The position numbers and the translations under genes were made by a program. A stretch of DNA of 64,000 nucleotides from Dioscorea cayenensis subsp. rotundata (lineage: Eukaryota > Streptophyta > Magnoliopsida > Dioscoreales > Dioscoreaceae), in NCBI RefSeq assembly GCF_009730915.1, contig NC_052487.1:15232314-15296313 (forward strand). The letters run 5' to 3'. This document shows positions 1 through 11,518 of this stretch, piece after piece (the stretch's first letter is position 1; every line of letters begins with the position of its first letter). Under the pieces are notes generated by a model that saw only the letters and a list, made by a program, of their open reading frames with translations, searched no databases and was not told the DNA's origin.

Positions 1-1126
1 TTGGAAGATAGTTATTGGGGGAGCTTTCATCGGCACCGATCCGGCGAGGTGTGCCCTAGGCTTGACAAGGGGACCTTTGTAGAGGACGAGGCTATTCCAC
101 ATGACCATCGACACTAATACCAAGGGGGTTTTCTTATGGATTACATGTTTTTACTTTCAATTTCATTATTGATTGTATCTCGCTCCATGGAGAGATAAAC
201 CCCTAGTGGGTGCTTGGACTTGTAAATCCTAGGATGTTATTGTTTAATTGACTTTTTATTATGCTTTCCTTAATTGATGCCTTTAATTGAGTTCCAATCT
301 TGAATGCTTGTTGAATGATTTCTCCCTTAGAGTGACACTAGGGTTGAGAGTCCATCTTGGTAGCCCTTGTGGATGAGTGACACACCATGAGGGTTAGACA
401 ATGCTAGATTGGAGAGGGTTGAGAGGGTGAGTCGAGAGGTAGCGGAGCATTCCCTTTCTCCTCCGGTGTGATTTATCCTACCTCCATGTTCCTAGAGTTC
501 TTTGCGGTCACAATAAAGTGAAGTGCTAAGAGAGGAAGTCCGCTGGGGCTTAGTTGCACAAGCAACAGAGTGAAGCGTTGAAATAATCCTTAGTATTTGG
601 GGCTTAATTGTGACTAGGGGTCTTTCGCCTGGACCAAAGGGTTAGATCTACGTATAGGAATAGGGTTTATCACTTGGAATCCCAAAGAGCTTCTTGCAAT
701 TATACATAGTGTGAGGTGTTGAGACTGAGCGATTTCTCTGCCGGGGCATAGTGTAGAGTTATTCACGGTTGACCTTAGGTTTGTGACCATGTATTTTAGG
801 ATTTTCAAGACTCATTAAGAATTAGTTAGGAGACATAATAGTTGGTCTTGCACTTGAAGCATTAACCCTAGGGGGAGCAATGTCCGAGTGCCCCACTTTC
901 TATCGATTACCTTTCCTTTCACTTTATCGTGCCTCTCTTTCTTATTTCTTTTAGTTCTTTTCATAACGATTTTATTCACACTACCATTGATTCATTTTCA
1001 TCATAGTTAGATAGCAATTGTTGTGTTTCTACTCACTATTCCCTGTGGACACGATACCCACTCACCTGGGATTTATTACTTCAACAAACCCGTGCATTTG
1101 CAGGTCACACGCAAGGGTCGTTGTCA
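1..1126 (+). repeat. Family A Ty3/gypsy LTR, 3' part
   Basis: This stretch is the reverse complement of the LTR copies at 29756, 38752 and 46421. Shared landmarks include the text around 'ccctagggttgagag', the 'cccaggtgagtgggtatcgt' block and the end in TTGTCA at 1121-1126. It is in plus orientation and its start lies outside the window. The base after 1126 is viral sequence rather than a primer binding site, so this is the 3' LTR of a plus-strand element, or a solo LTR, inserted in the viral copy. The short ORF at 614-808 is incidental. Confidence 0.85.
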
Positions 1127-2566
1127 GTCACTAACATATTTGTCTATATGTAATAAATCTTCATTAACACAATCCACTAAAATTGATTCCTTACTATGAT
1201 AATTTTGTCTTCTGGTACAATTTCTAACTAAATGATCAGAACTTCCACATGCAAATCAACTTAATTTATTTTTATACTCTATTTCTATCAAATTTTCTAC
1301 CATGTTAATCCTTATTAAGATATGGTTTTCTAGAACTACTTCTTTTGAGAAAATATCTTCTTCCTCTTATTTCTTTTCTTTCTTAGGTTTATTTTTTATT
1401 CTATTATCATACCTTTGTGCAACATACATATTCCTACGATAGCTAGATTCTGCTTTAAGTTGTTTCCCTATATGTAATTCAGTACATTTTTCTACTAATT
1501 GATCTACTACAAATTTTAACCTTGTTGCCATATTTATTAATTGACATACTATATTTGGTATGAATGTTTTTCTAAATTTTTTATGAATTGTGGTTCTGGT
1601 AAGTTTCATAAATAGTGTATCCCCTATATTGTCATCATAGAAACATCCAATTATTGTACTATAGTATATAAAATCTAATAAGAATGGCTTAATATATATC
1701 AATTTCTTAATTTGCAATTGTTCTAATTTTCTAATGGCTTCTACTTATTGTGCCCCTACCCAAGCATTAGGCTATTGTCCTAATATTAAAGCTTGTATTC
1801 TATTTGTATAATTATAAGGATTAGGTCCTAATCTTATGTCTGTCTGGAAAACTATAGGAAATTTTTTCTTATAAGTTTCCCAAGGAGCTCGAGCTGTTTC
1901 TTCTAAGAATTTATTTAAATATGCATACATTTCTATAGCTGTCTTTTCTACTCCTAATTCTTCAAATTTTCCACAAACTATTTGTGACCATACTTTGATT
2001 ATCATGGGCCATTTTTGTGGGTCATGTGCTGCTAAATTCAATATTCTACCATCATCTACAAGTAATTTTTTATCTATTGTTTCTAATGGTAACCTTTTTC
2101 TCTTCAGTCTTTCATAATCTTTTTCATCTCAATATTCATTATAAGAAGGTCTACTAGGTTGTCCTACACTATTGTTTGATGTTTTTATATAGGAGTTGGG
2201 TTATTGTTACTTGGGGTTGTATTACTACCATTACTTGTATCGATTAAATTTAGGTATGGTAATTCTTTTGAAAACTAGATTATTCTTTGTGCCATTAGTT
2301 GATTCATATACAACTATCAAATCTTTATTAAAGACATATTCTAATTTATTTTATTCTAGTAATTTTCCTTGATTTATTAAAGTATTTTCTAACCTTAAAA
2401 TAGTATAATAATCCAAATCTATATCTACTCCGAATATTTTTGTTCCTTCTTTATATCTATTCATCTTCTGAATCTTGTTGTTGCCTAATTTTGGTAATTT
2501 GAAAACCTAATACTATGGGTTCCATCCCTATTTTAAAATATTGAACCTATTGATGGGATGCCAATT
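1127..2566 (-). pseudogene. Endogenous pararetrovirus: coat-protein region
   Basis: Part of an integrated Caulimoviridae-like genome, read on the minus strand. One frame (codons starting at coordinates congruent to 1 modulo 3) runs from about 2540 to 1130 without a frameshift that I can see. It is broken only by stop codons, including those ending at 2131, 1772, 1745, 1367 and 1256. The 2041-1772 part has the tryptophan-rich block seen in coat proteins of this family. A lysine-rich stretch follows near 1370-1400, then a C-x2-C-x4-H-x4-C zinc knuckle at about 1217-1258 in which the first Cys position reads as TGA. The acidic segment after the knuckle (1130-1200) is also typical of the family. 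Protease, reverse transcriptase and RNase H would lie below 1127, but the family A LTR cuts the copy there. The family assignment rests on motif recognition, and the genus is unknown. Confidence 0.7.
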
Positions 2567-2571
2567 GTATT
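2567..2571. repeat. Target-site duplication GTATT, left copy
   Basis: GTATT directly precedes the LTR start TGTGGG. It is repeated exactly at 9158-9162 after the last LTR base, so everything between entered the viral copy as one insertion. Confidence 0.9.
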
Positions 2572-3889
2572 TGTGGGCCCCACATTTTTTTATAATTATT
2601 TTATTTATTGTGCATGGATGGCAGTTACGGAATTTTATTTACTTATCTTTTAATTAGGTTTCAAAACCCTAGTCGTCGTCTCTTTGTTTCTCTCGTTATG
2701 AATCTTTGTTTGGATTAAGAAGAGGGAGAGATTAGTTTTTTCCCCCTCTTCTCCTATTTTTTTTTTTTTGATTTGGTGTGTGTGTGCGTGGTGAGGACGG
2801 AGATAGGTCTCTCCGTCAAGAGTTTTTGTCTCGAAGAAATATCGTAGGGATTTTGGGGGTTTTTTTGAGCGATCGACGGGTAAGTAAACCACATATAAAT
2901 CTATAAATATATGTATATGCAAATTCTGATTTTCGATAATGGTTTATATAATCATTTTGTTAATTTGGATTTTATTGTTTAGAAAATAAACATTTCTATA
3001 TTATTTTAGTTATTTTTTATTATTATTTTTTTTACTTTAGGAAAATACGGATTCATGGTGTGTGTATATATATATATTTTGAATTAGTATATTTGTTTAA
3101 TTAGTTTATTTGTTTAATTCATGATTAATTGAATTTATTTGAATTCATCGGGAAATGATATTTTTTTGTTTTAGTGGGTTATTTTTCATATTTAATTATT
3201 TTTTTATTATTTGTGTGGATTATTCTGTTAGTTAATAATAGATTATTTGATATAATTGGAATACTTTTTTGATAGAAAATGGGATCACATAATTTCACTG
3301 TTTCTGCGTTGACAATAATTTTTGATGTACAGATATATATTTTTGTATAGAAATTCGTAGTCCCCAATTAACAATACAATAACCCTGTCACTGGGGGTTA
3401 AACACTGACTGTGTCGACACGTACTTATGACATAGAAACTATAGTTTTGCACCGTTCCGTCGGTGAAGAATAACGGCTTCTGATATTCTGGCTCGGGTCA
3501 TCGAGGGTAAACCTATGAGTTCTGAAATCCGACTCGGGTCACCGAGTTTAAATAAATGAGTTATGATATTTTGTTTTGGCATTAGTTGTTTGGGGGACTT
3601 ATATGCTCGTTATTTTGGTAAATTAAATCTGTTTTGAACCATTTCTGATTTATGGGTTCATTTTGATATTTATTTCATTATATTACATTTTGTATGTTTT
3701 AAAGATTATTGAACATTTTGTGATCCCGATATTTTTAGTGGTTATTTCATCGGGCTCCCAAGCTCATAATCTTCTTGTTAATTTTTTTTCAGGTTTTGAG
3801 GCCTTGTATCCCTACTTGGTTTCGGCCTTGTAGGTGTACGGCCGTTTATCGGCGTCCTAGGTACATAGAGCTGGGTTCGGGGCGTGACA
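2572..3889 (+). repeat. Family F LTR, left copy
   Basis: Runs from TGTGGG to GTGACA and is almost identical by eye to 7847-9157. It contains two copies of the dyad CTCGGGTCACCGAG (3492-3505, one base changed, and 3533-3546) in a roughly 41-bp repeat. The eight bases after it (3890-3897) match the spacer found before the primer site at 7248-7255, but the primer site itself is replaced by inverted LTR sequence. Confidence 0.9.
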
Positions 3890-3897
3890 AATATTAG

Positions 3898-5113
3898 AAA
3901 AAAATTAACAAGAAGATTATGAGTTTGGGAGCCCAGTAAATAACCACTAAAAATATCGGGATCACAAAATGTTCAATAATCTTTAAAACATACAAAATGT
4001 AATATAATGAAATAAATATCAAAATGAACCCATAAATCAGAAATGGTTCAAAACAGATTTAATTTACCAAAAATAACGAGCATATAAGTCCCCCAAACAA
4101 CTAATGCCAAAAACAAAATATCATAACTCATTTATTTAAACTCGGTGACCCGAGTCGGATTTCGAACTCATAGGTTTACCCTCGATGACCCGAGCCGAAT
4201 ATCGAGTCGCTATTCTTCACCGACGGAACTGTGCAAAACTATAGTTTCTATGTCATAAGTACGTGTCGACACAGTCAGTGTTTAACCCCCAGTGACAGGG
4301 TTATTGTATTGTTAATTGGGGACTACGAATTTCTATACAAAAATATATATCTGTACATCAAAAATTATTGTCAACGCAGAAACAGTGAAATTATGTGATC
4401 CCATTTTCTATCAAAAAAGTATTCCAATTATATCAAATAATCTATTATTAACTAACAGAATAATCCACACAAATAATAAAAAAAATTAATTAAATATGAA
4501 AATAACCCACTAAAACAAAAATATCATTTCCCAGTAATTCAAATAAATTCAATTAATCATGAATTAAACAAATAAACTAATTAAACAAATATACTAATTC
4601 AAAATATATATATATATATACACACACCATGAATCCGTATTTTCCTAAAGTAAAAAAATAATAATAATAAAAAATAACTAAAATAATATAGAAATGTTTA
4701 TTTTCTAAACAATAAAATCCAAATTAACAAAATGATTATATAAACCATTATCGAAAATCAGAATTTGCATATACATATATTTATAGATTTATATGTGGTT
4801 TACTTACCTGTCGATCGCTCAAAAACCCCCAAAATCCTACGATATTTCTTCGAGACAAAACCCTTGACGGAGAGACCTATCTCCGTCCTCGCCGCCGGCA
4901 CCACACACCAAATCAAAAAAAAAAAAAATAGGAGAAGAGGGGGAAAAAACTAATCTCTCCCTCTTCTTAATCCAAACAAAGATTCATAACGAGAGAAACA
5001 AAGAGACGGCGACTAGGGTTTTGAAACCTAATTAAAAGATAAGTAAATAAAATTCCGTAACTGCCATCCATGCACAATAAATAAAATAATTAAAAAAAAA
5101 TGTGGGGCCCACA
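3898..5113 (-). repeat. Family F LTR, inverted, truncated
   Basis: Reverse complement of the LTR, ending at the TGTGGGGCCCACA terminus (5101-5113). It lacks about 110 bases of the GTGACA end and starts abruptly at 3898. With the left LTR it forms a long inverted repeat that could fold into a hairpin of more than 1 kb. The short ORF at 4765-4953 is LTR sequence. Confidence 0.88.
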
Positions 5114-7255
5114 ATCTACCCTCCTAAAAAAAAGTTTAGTCCTCTAAACTTAACTTAAACATCAAAGCAGACTTCAAGTAAAATTCAGACCATGAAAAAG
5201 TTTGAATGTCATCGAATTAGATAATAAGATTCAAAGACCATGGATTCAAACAAAACTTGATTGATGATACTTCTAAGGGCGATGGTCACAACAAATAAAA
5301 ACAATAAACCAATCTTTGTTTTGTCTCAAACTCATATCAAACATAATATAGAATTCAATACCTTGGCCATCCTCTATTAAACATCAATCTGAGCATATTT
5401 AATCATGTGTTTGTTATCATCTGACTTCAAAAGAATTAAAACCACAAATACATTACCACCATTGTAATCCAACAAACCTCAATTAAAATTCCCAATCCCT
5501 GTATCACTCCATGGATTTGATGACTAAAACAAACAAGTTAGAAAAATACTAAAATGTCATCGCTTTCTTTTCTCATCCACTCGGAAACACATGTTGCTTA
5601 CTAAATCACGAGACATGATTATCATATATCTAATTTTACAACCAACAAGCATTTATGAAAAAAATGGACAACATTAAAAATTATGCACATACTCAAGTCC
5701 AACAATATCGGGGCACTCATAATCTTTCCTCATCAACTCGGAGATCAAATGGCTAATAGAACCAACAAAAAAATCATAAGTCAAAAACTTCACTCGTATA
5801 TAAATAGGAACAGAAGACATTACTCATTTTGGAAACAAGTAGCCTTGACAAAAATTCCCAGCTCAATAAATATCTTTTGCCTTACATCAACAATGCAATA
5901 AATTTATCATTACATTAGCAATCATCAAGTATTCACAAACCTTAAATTTTCTTGATTTCATTTTTTTTCCTCAAATCAAATATTATAGAAGTACTTAGAC
6001 TTGCCAAACCTCATGATTCCTATTTCAAATAAATTTAGACTCACCAAGATACAATGTGACCAAGTTCCATAATATTCTCAGCTTTCCTCAAATTATCACA
6101 TCAATTTGAATATCACCAAATTTCAGCACATTTATATTCCAGGTTAATCTTACAAGATTATGAATATCTTTCAAACTACACATCCAATTGTAGAAATATT
6201 TTATAAAAAATTAGTTAAGACCATATTGAACAAGTTCTCTATAATGCACTTTGGCTAAATCTTCCTCTATAATCCTGAAAAATACCATTTAATCTTCAAG
6301 TCCTGCATAACAGTAATATCCAGAGTAGACCCAATTATAAGAGAATATCTCTTAGGATACACATCTAATAAATTCAAAATTTCGCAGGTAGATAGCTGTG
6401 GAGGAATGCCACAATTTTCTAGTTTTTAAACTTCTCAAAAATTCTATTTCTAAAGTCTCCGAATTTGGACATAATTTCAGTCGACTCAAATCAAAAATCC
6501 CGAAAGTCACAATTCCATTGCTTCTATACATAACCATACAAAAAAAGTCATCTCTAATCATTTTCCAATTAAATCATCATAGTCGCAAATTTCTAAATCC
6601 TTTAATCTCTTTGTATCAAATGGCCATGTCAAACAATTCCAGATAAAATGAAACCTACAAGATCAAATCGCAAATTCTAACCAAAGCAAGAATTTCCATC
6701 AATTCAAAAATATCAACTCAAATCCTAACATGCAACTTCTGGCAACAAATTAAATTAAAAAAAATGGCATCTAGAGTAATACAGCTACAACCAATCCTTT
6801 TATAGTCCCATAAAGTCAAAAATTATCAATCCACAAGATTATGGAAGTCCAAGAAAGTTAATACAAGGAGGTAACTAAAACACATGCTAATTAATTACCA
6901 ACAGTCCATGACCACATGATTTTCTTACTAAGAAAAAAGAGGGTCGCTAGTAGACTTCCCTCGAAGGGTGCTAAAACACGATGTCAGTAACAGAAGACTA
7001 AACAAAGACAAAAGCTCAAAGACGCAAATCAAAGCTACAGGTTTGGTCAAAACTGGAACTAAGGCCCACTATATTCTGCTACACATAAATCCGACAAAAA
7101 GAAGGGCACAATAGCAACCAATTAATAGGAAATATATTCCCATTGTAATTTGACTTTCTAGGTTCAAGCTTCCATAGCACTACGGGATTTAACTTTCTAT
7201 CTGGCACACTAATATCATCAAAATTTTACTAAATCTCTCTGATACCACTAAAATT
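5114..7255 (-). mobile_element. Family F internal region, non-coding, inverted
   Basis: Internal domain of the element in minus orientation. A purine-rich tract (minus-strand AGGAGGGTAGAT, 5114-5125) touches the LTR at 5113 and acts as polypurine tract. The primer site lies at the other end. The 2.1 kb between is AT-rich with only ORFs under about 90 codons and no recognisable retroviral motif. A large, non-coding internal domain matches the LARD type of non-autonomous element. Confidence 0.75.
7237..7247 (-). other. Primer binding site, initiator-tRNA-Met type (family F)
   Basis: The minus strand reads TGGTATCAGAG, complementary to the 3' end of plant initiator tRNA-Met, eight bases inside the LTR terminus at 7256. 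It fixes the orientation of the inverted copy. Confidence 0.9.
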
Positions 7256-7524
7256 TGTCACGCCCTGAACCCAGCTCTATGGACCTGGGACGCCGACAAA
7301 CGTCCGTACACCTACAAGGCCGAAACCAAGTAGGGATACAAGGCCTCAAAACCTGAAAAAAAAATTAACAAGAAGATTATGAGCTTGGGAGCCCAGTAAG
7401 TAACCACTAAAAATATGGGGATCACAAAATGTTCAATAATCTTTAAAACATAAAAAATGTAATATAATGAAATAAATATCAAAATGAACCCATAAATCAG
7501 AAATGGTTCAAAACAGATTTAATT
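7256..7524 (-). repeat. Family F LTR fragment, inverted
   Basis: The last 269 bases of the LTR, starting TGTCACGCC on the plus strand next to the primer site. It ends at TTTAATT, which is also present in the internal sequence it joins, indicating a microhomology junction. Confidence 0.88.
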
Positions 7525-7846
7525 CTTTTGAAGTCAGATGATAACAAACACATGATTAAATATGCTCAGATTGATGTTTAATAGAGGATGGCCAAGGGTA
7601 TTGAATTCTATATTATGTTTGATATGAGTTTGAGACAAACCAAAGATTGGTTTATTTTTTTTATTTGTTGTGACCATCGCCCTTAGAAGTATCATCAATC
7701 AAGTTTTGTTTGAATCCATGGTCTTTGAATCTTATTATCTAATTCGATGACATTCGAACTTTTTCATGGTCTGAATTTTACTTGAAGTCTGCTTTGATGG
7801 TTAAGTTAAGTTTAGAGGACTAAACTTTTTTTTTAGGAGGGTAGAT
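7518..7846 (+). mobile_element. Family F internal 3' end, plus copy
   Basis: Reverse complement of about 5114-5440, here in plus orientation and ending with the polypurine tract AGGAGGGTAGAT immediately before the right LTR. The same piece is therefore present twice, in opposite directions. Confidence 0.87.
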
Positions 7847-9157
7847 TGTGGGGCCCACATTTTTTTTATAATTATTTTATTTATTGTGCATGGATGGCAG
7901 TTACGGAATTTTATTTACTTATCTTTTAATTAGGTTTCAAAACCCTAGTCGTCGTCTCTTTGTTTCTCTCGTTATGAATCTTTGTTTGGATTAAGAAGAG
8001 GGAGAGATTAGTTTTTTCCCCCTCTTCTCCTATTTTTTTGATTTGGTGTGTGGTGCCGGCGGCGAGGACGGAGATAGGTCTCTCCGTCAAGGGTTTTTGT
8101 CTCGAAGAAATATCGTAGGATTTTTGGGGGTTTTTGAGCGATCGACGAGTAAGTAAACCACATATAAATCTGTAAATATATGTATATGCAAATTCTGATT
8201 TTCGATAATGGTTTATATAATCATTTTGTTAATTTGGATTTTATTGTTTAGAAAATAAACATTTCTATATTATTTTAGTTATTTTTTATTATTATTTTTT
8301 TTACTTTAGGAAAATACGGATTCATGGTGTGTGTATATATATATATATTTTGAATTAGTATATTTGTTTAATTAGTTTATTTGTTTAATTCATGATTAAT
8401 TGAATTTATTTGAATTACTGGGAAATGATATTTTTGTTTTAGTGGGTTATTTTCATATTTAATTATTTTTTTTTATTATTTGTGTGGATTATTCTGTTAT
8501 TTAATAATAGATTATTTGATATAATTGGAATACTTTTTTGATAGAAAATGGGATTACATAATTTCACTGTTTCTGCGTTGACAATAATTTTTGATGTACA
8601 GATATATATTTTTGTATAGAAATTCGTAGTCCCCAATTAACAATGCAATAACCCTGTCACTGGGGGTTAAACACTGACCGTGTCGACACGTACTTATGAC
8701 ATAGAAACTATAGTTTTGCACCGTTCCGTCGGTGAAGAATAACGGCTTCTGATATTCTGGCTCGGGTCACCGAGGGTAAACCTATGAGTTCTGAAATCCG
8801 ACTCGGGTCACTGAGTTTAAATAAATGAGTTATGATATTTTGTTTTGGCATTAGTTGTTTGGGGGACTTATATGCTCGTTATTTTGGTAAATTAAATCTG
8901 TTTTGAACCATTTCTGATTTATGGGTTCATTTTGATATTTATTTCATTATATTACATTTTGTATGTTTTAAAGATTATTGAACATTTTGTGATCCCGATA
9001 TTTTTAGTGGTTATTTACTGGGCTCCCAAGCTCATAATCTTCTTGTTAATTTTTTTTCAGGTTTTGAGGCCTTGTATCCCTACTTGGTTTCGGCCTTGTA
9101 GGTGTACGGCCGTTTGTCGGTGTCCCAGGTCCATAAAGCTGGGTTCGGGGCGTGACA
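7847..9157 (+). repeat. Family F LTR, right copy
   Basis: The 1311-bp LTR runs from TGTGGGGCCCACA to GGGGCGTGACA and is followed by the target duplication. Against the left copy, only small indels (T-runs, the TG-rich stretch near 2779-2790 and similar) and scattered substitutions are seen, which suggests a fairly recent insertion. Confidence 0.9.
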
Positions 9158-9162
9158 GTATT
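9158..9162. repeat. Target-site duplication GTATT, right copy
   Basis: Exact match to 2567-2571. The viral movement-protein frame reads directly up to this point from the right. Confidence 0.9.
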
Positions 9163-9960
9163 ATTCTTGGTTTGTAAATTTTTATTAATAACCCATTCTG
9201 TCCCTGTATTATTACCATCTATTGGAATTGGTTTAATTAATTTAATTCCTCTACTTGCAACGCCTGACAATAGTTCTTCCACTTATAATTTGTAATTTAT
9301 ATCGATGTTGTTAGTAGTTTTCACTAAAAATCCTATGTTTATTAATAAATTACTATGTCTATTTAATTCTTCGTACCCTTTAGCTTGTAATCCTATTTCT
9401 AAATTATGTATATCTTTAATGGACATTAGGATATCTTGGCTACAATAAAATAATCCTATATTTTTATTCACGTCAACTTCTATACTTGCAATTAAGGCTT
9501 TGTCAGAAGTGTCCTAGCTTTTATCTAATACCATTAACAATACCCTACATCCTTTTTCTTTTCTTGTTAACCCTTTTATCCCTATAACTATGAGTCCTGT
9601 ATGTACCAAACATTTACCATTCTTCTTAATTTGTCTTATGGATTCTTGGCTAATTATGGAAATGTTACAGGAATTAGTTGTTACTAGTACTTCTTTCTCT
9701 CTACTAAATTTTAATAAACTAGCCATAAGATTTAAAGGTCCTACTTGGCATAATATTCTAGGAGACATTAAATCGATTTGGTCTATATCTATTATTTCTT
9801 CTAGAACTCTAGCGCTTTTATGTTCTTTTCCTAAAGACATAATTTTTCCTAAGAAATTATTACTAATATTAATTTCTTTGCTCTTTATCTTCAGTTATAG
9901 TTCTACTTGTTCCCATAAATGGACGAATATTCATATTCTAAGAAACTTTTTGTTTTTGTT
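9163..9960 (-). pseudogene. Endogenous pararetrovirus: movement-protein region
   Basis: A caulimovirid movement-protein frame on the minus strand. From 9840 down to 9163 a single frame is kept, with in-frame stops at 9514-9516 and 9283-9285 only. Recognisable family features are the central block near 9545-9620 (a His-Thr-Gly-Leu-type strand followed by 'KGLTR'), the 'NIGLFYCS'-type block near 9420-9450 and the terminal 'GTEWV'-type block near 9190. The family F insertion interrupts it at the GTATT duplication. The same frame continues beyond the insertion at 2566 for about ten codons before a stop. The N-terminal part (9841-9960) is in poorer condition. The family's movement proteins bind nucleic acid and open plasmodesmata; this copy cannot make a full protein. 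Confidence 0.75.
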
Positions 9961-10025
9961 ATCACAAATATCATTGTTACCTTTTTCTTTTTTAACTAAT
10001 ATTTTTTCTGCTTTATCTATATTTG

Positions 10026-10286
10026 TCAATTACCGATTTGGAAAATTAAAGCATCTATTTTTTTGTCTTTAGGAGATTCTTTTTCTTCTAAAATTTTTAT
10101 CCTACTTTCTATCTGGTCTAGTTTATCATAGATATAAATTAACATTTGAATTATGGCATTATTTTGTCTAATCTGTTCTTTATCTTGCCTAGAAGTAGCA
10201 TCATATTTACTTAATCCTACAGGAGGTTCTAATATTTTTCTTGTGGTCTCTATTGCTTTAAGATATGTATTTGTTCCATTGGTCAT
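10026..10286 (-). pseudogene. Endogenous pararetrovirus: small coiled-coil ORF
   Basis: An 86-codon open frame between the small ORFs and the movement-protein region, on the same strand. The middle and end have heptad-like spacing of Ile and Leu among Lys and Glu ('YDKLDQIESRIKILEEKE'), which fits a short coiled coil. Badnaviruses and tungroviruses carry small coiled-coil proteins (virion-associated or ORF2 type) just upstream of the large polyprotein, so the position suggests an equivalent. Sequence alone does not prove it. It could also be the N-terminus of the following polyprotein. Confidence 0.5.
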
Positions 10287-10807
10287 GTTGATATTAATTG
10301 TTTTAATTCTTATATTGATTATTTTATTTCATTATATTTTTTTATCTATTCCTATAGTACTATTTTGTTACCAACTTATAATATCTAATATTTCCTGATT
10401 GTGAGTAAATTTCCTAATTTCTCTTAATGCATTTAATAAGTCATTATTTTGTATTTTATATATTCTATGTTATCTCTTATTACATTGATCATTTGGTTTC
10501 TAGATACTATATCTGAATTTAATTGGTTATTTAATTTAGTAATATGCCTACCATAACTTTCTAAACTAATTCCTATTGAAATTAAGAGATTAGTCATGCT
10601 ATTTAATTGAGCATCATTATCATGTATTTCATGGTGAAATTTTTATTAAAATTATTAAAAATAGCACTTATATTTAAACTGTTCTAATTTGGTTACCTGT
10701 TTACCGTTACTAAGTATAGCTAAATCTAAATAATCTATTTGGAACTCCATTAGATATAACAAACTCTATTGATTCTAAACTATCAACTAAATGCATTTCC
10801 CAGTTAT

Positions 10808-11122
10808 CTAATCTATCCATTCTTCGTTGTTGTTCAACAAGATGCCAATCTTTTTTCTTATATTTTGAGAAACCCAGGCTGTATTTTCTAATTTATCAGT
10901 TGTTTTTATCTTATATTCTACTATTTCCTCTGCAGTTATAAAATATATTTCCTTTACTCTTAAATATTCTCTTACACCTATTAACCATGTAGCTCTCCTA
11001 GCTTTTAACTGATCTTCTAGTTTTATGTTTAACTTTAATAAATACCTTCTTAAGGATATTAAATATTTTTCTACAGCTTCTAGTGCTGCAGCGTTTAATA
11101 ATGCTTTCATTATGTATAACAA
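10808..11122 (-). pseudogene. Endogenous pararetrovirus: small ORF, paralogue 2
   Basis: A 104-codon open frame. Its middle ('YLISLRRYLLKLN' followed by 'EDQLKARRA') closely resembles the same part of the next ORF at 11218-11496. The two appear to be diverged tandem copies of one small gene at the 5' end of the viral genome. The protein is mostly helical and basic by composition, and I recognise no named domain. The region 10290-10800 between this ORF and the coiled-coil ORF has only broken minus-strand frames and may be further viral coding sequence in decay. Confidence 0.5.
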
Positions 11123-11217
11123 ACCTCAATACTCTGGTAGTTATATATTAATTTATCCCTGAAGTAACAAAATTCACTTATTCTATGCTCATGTTCCCTA
11201 GGATTCCAATATTTTCT

Positions 11218-11496
11218 TTAAACCCACTTAAAAGTATAGCCTATTCTACCATTTTTATTTGTGAAATTTTTTCTAATTTCTAGAAAATCTTCTGCCTGTC
11301 TTATGTAATTATTTTTAAATATTATATAATCTATAAGACTAATTAGCAATGCTTTTCTAGACTTAATTTGGTCTTCTATCGTAGTATTTAGTCTACTAAG
11401 GTATTTTCTTAGGGGTTTTAAGTATATTTCAATCCTTTCGAAAGTTGTGTCTAATTTTAAGGGTGTTAAACCAGATAGGTAAAGTAATTCTATCAT
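11218..11496 (-). pseudogene. Endogenous pararetrovirus: small ORF, paralogue 1
   Basis: A 92-codon open frame that begins ten bases after the viral primer binding site, so it is the first ORF of the viral genome. The stretch 'YLKPLRKYLSRLN' plus 'EDQIKSRKA' aligns with paralogue 2 at 10808-11122. The function is unknown. Its open state may simply reflect short length. Confidence 0.5.
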
Positions 11497-11505
11497 TTTA
11501 ACATA

Positions 11506-11518
11506 GGTTCTAATACCA
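11506..11518 (-). other. Viral primer binding site, tRNA-Met type
   Basis: The minus strand reads TGGTATTAGAACC, two mismatches from the TGGTATCAGAGCC sequence conserved across Caulimoviridae as the minus-strand DNA primer site. Its place directly before the first small ORF supports the viral reading of the region. Confidence 0.75.

Larger units (their letters stand above)
2572..9157 (+). mobile_element. Composite fold-back LTR element, family F
   Basis: The unit is bounded by two direct LTRs (2572-3889 and 7847-9157) that begin TGTGGG and end GGGGCGTGACA, and it is flanked by the perfect duplication GTATT. Between the LTRs is an almost complete inverted copy of the same element: a truncated inverted LTR (3898-5113), an inverted internal region (5114-7255) and the last 269 bp of another inverted LTR (7256-7524). 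A second, plus-oriented piece of the internal 3' end (7518-7846) follows. No gag or pol reading frame is visible, so it is non-autonomous. The joints look like template-switch sites: one lies at the primer-site position (3897/3898), and the other shares the microhomology TTTAATT (7518-7524). Confidence 0.88.

Noticed and set aside
7237..7260. Sequence resembling part of a tRNA-Met gene
   Set aside because: It is only the complement of the 3' end, has no tRNA body, and sits 8 bases from an LTR end, so it is a primer binding site.
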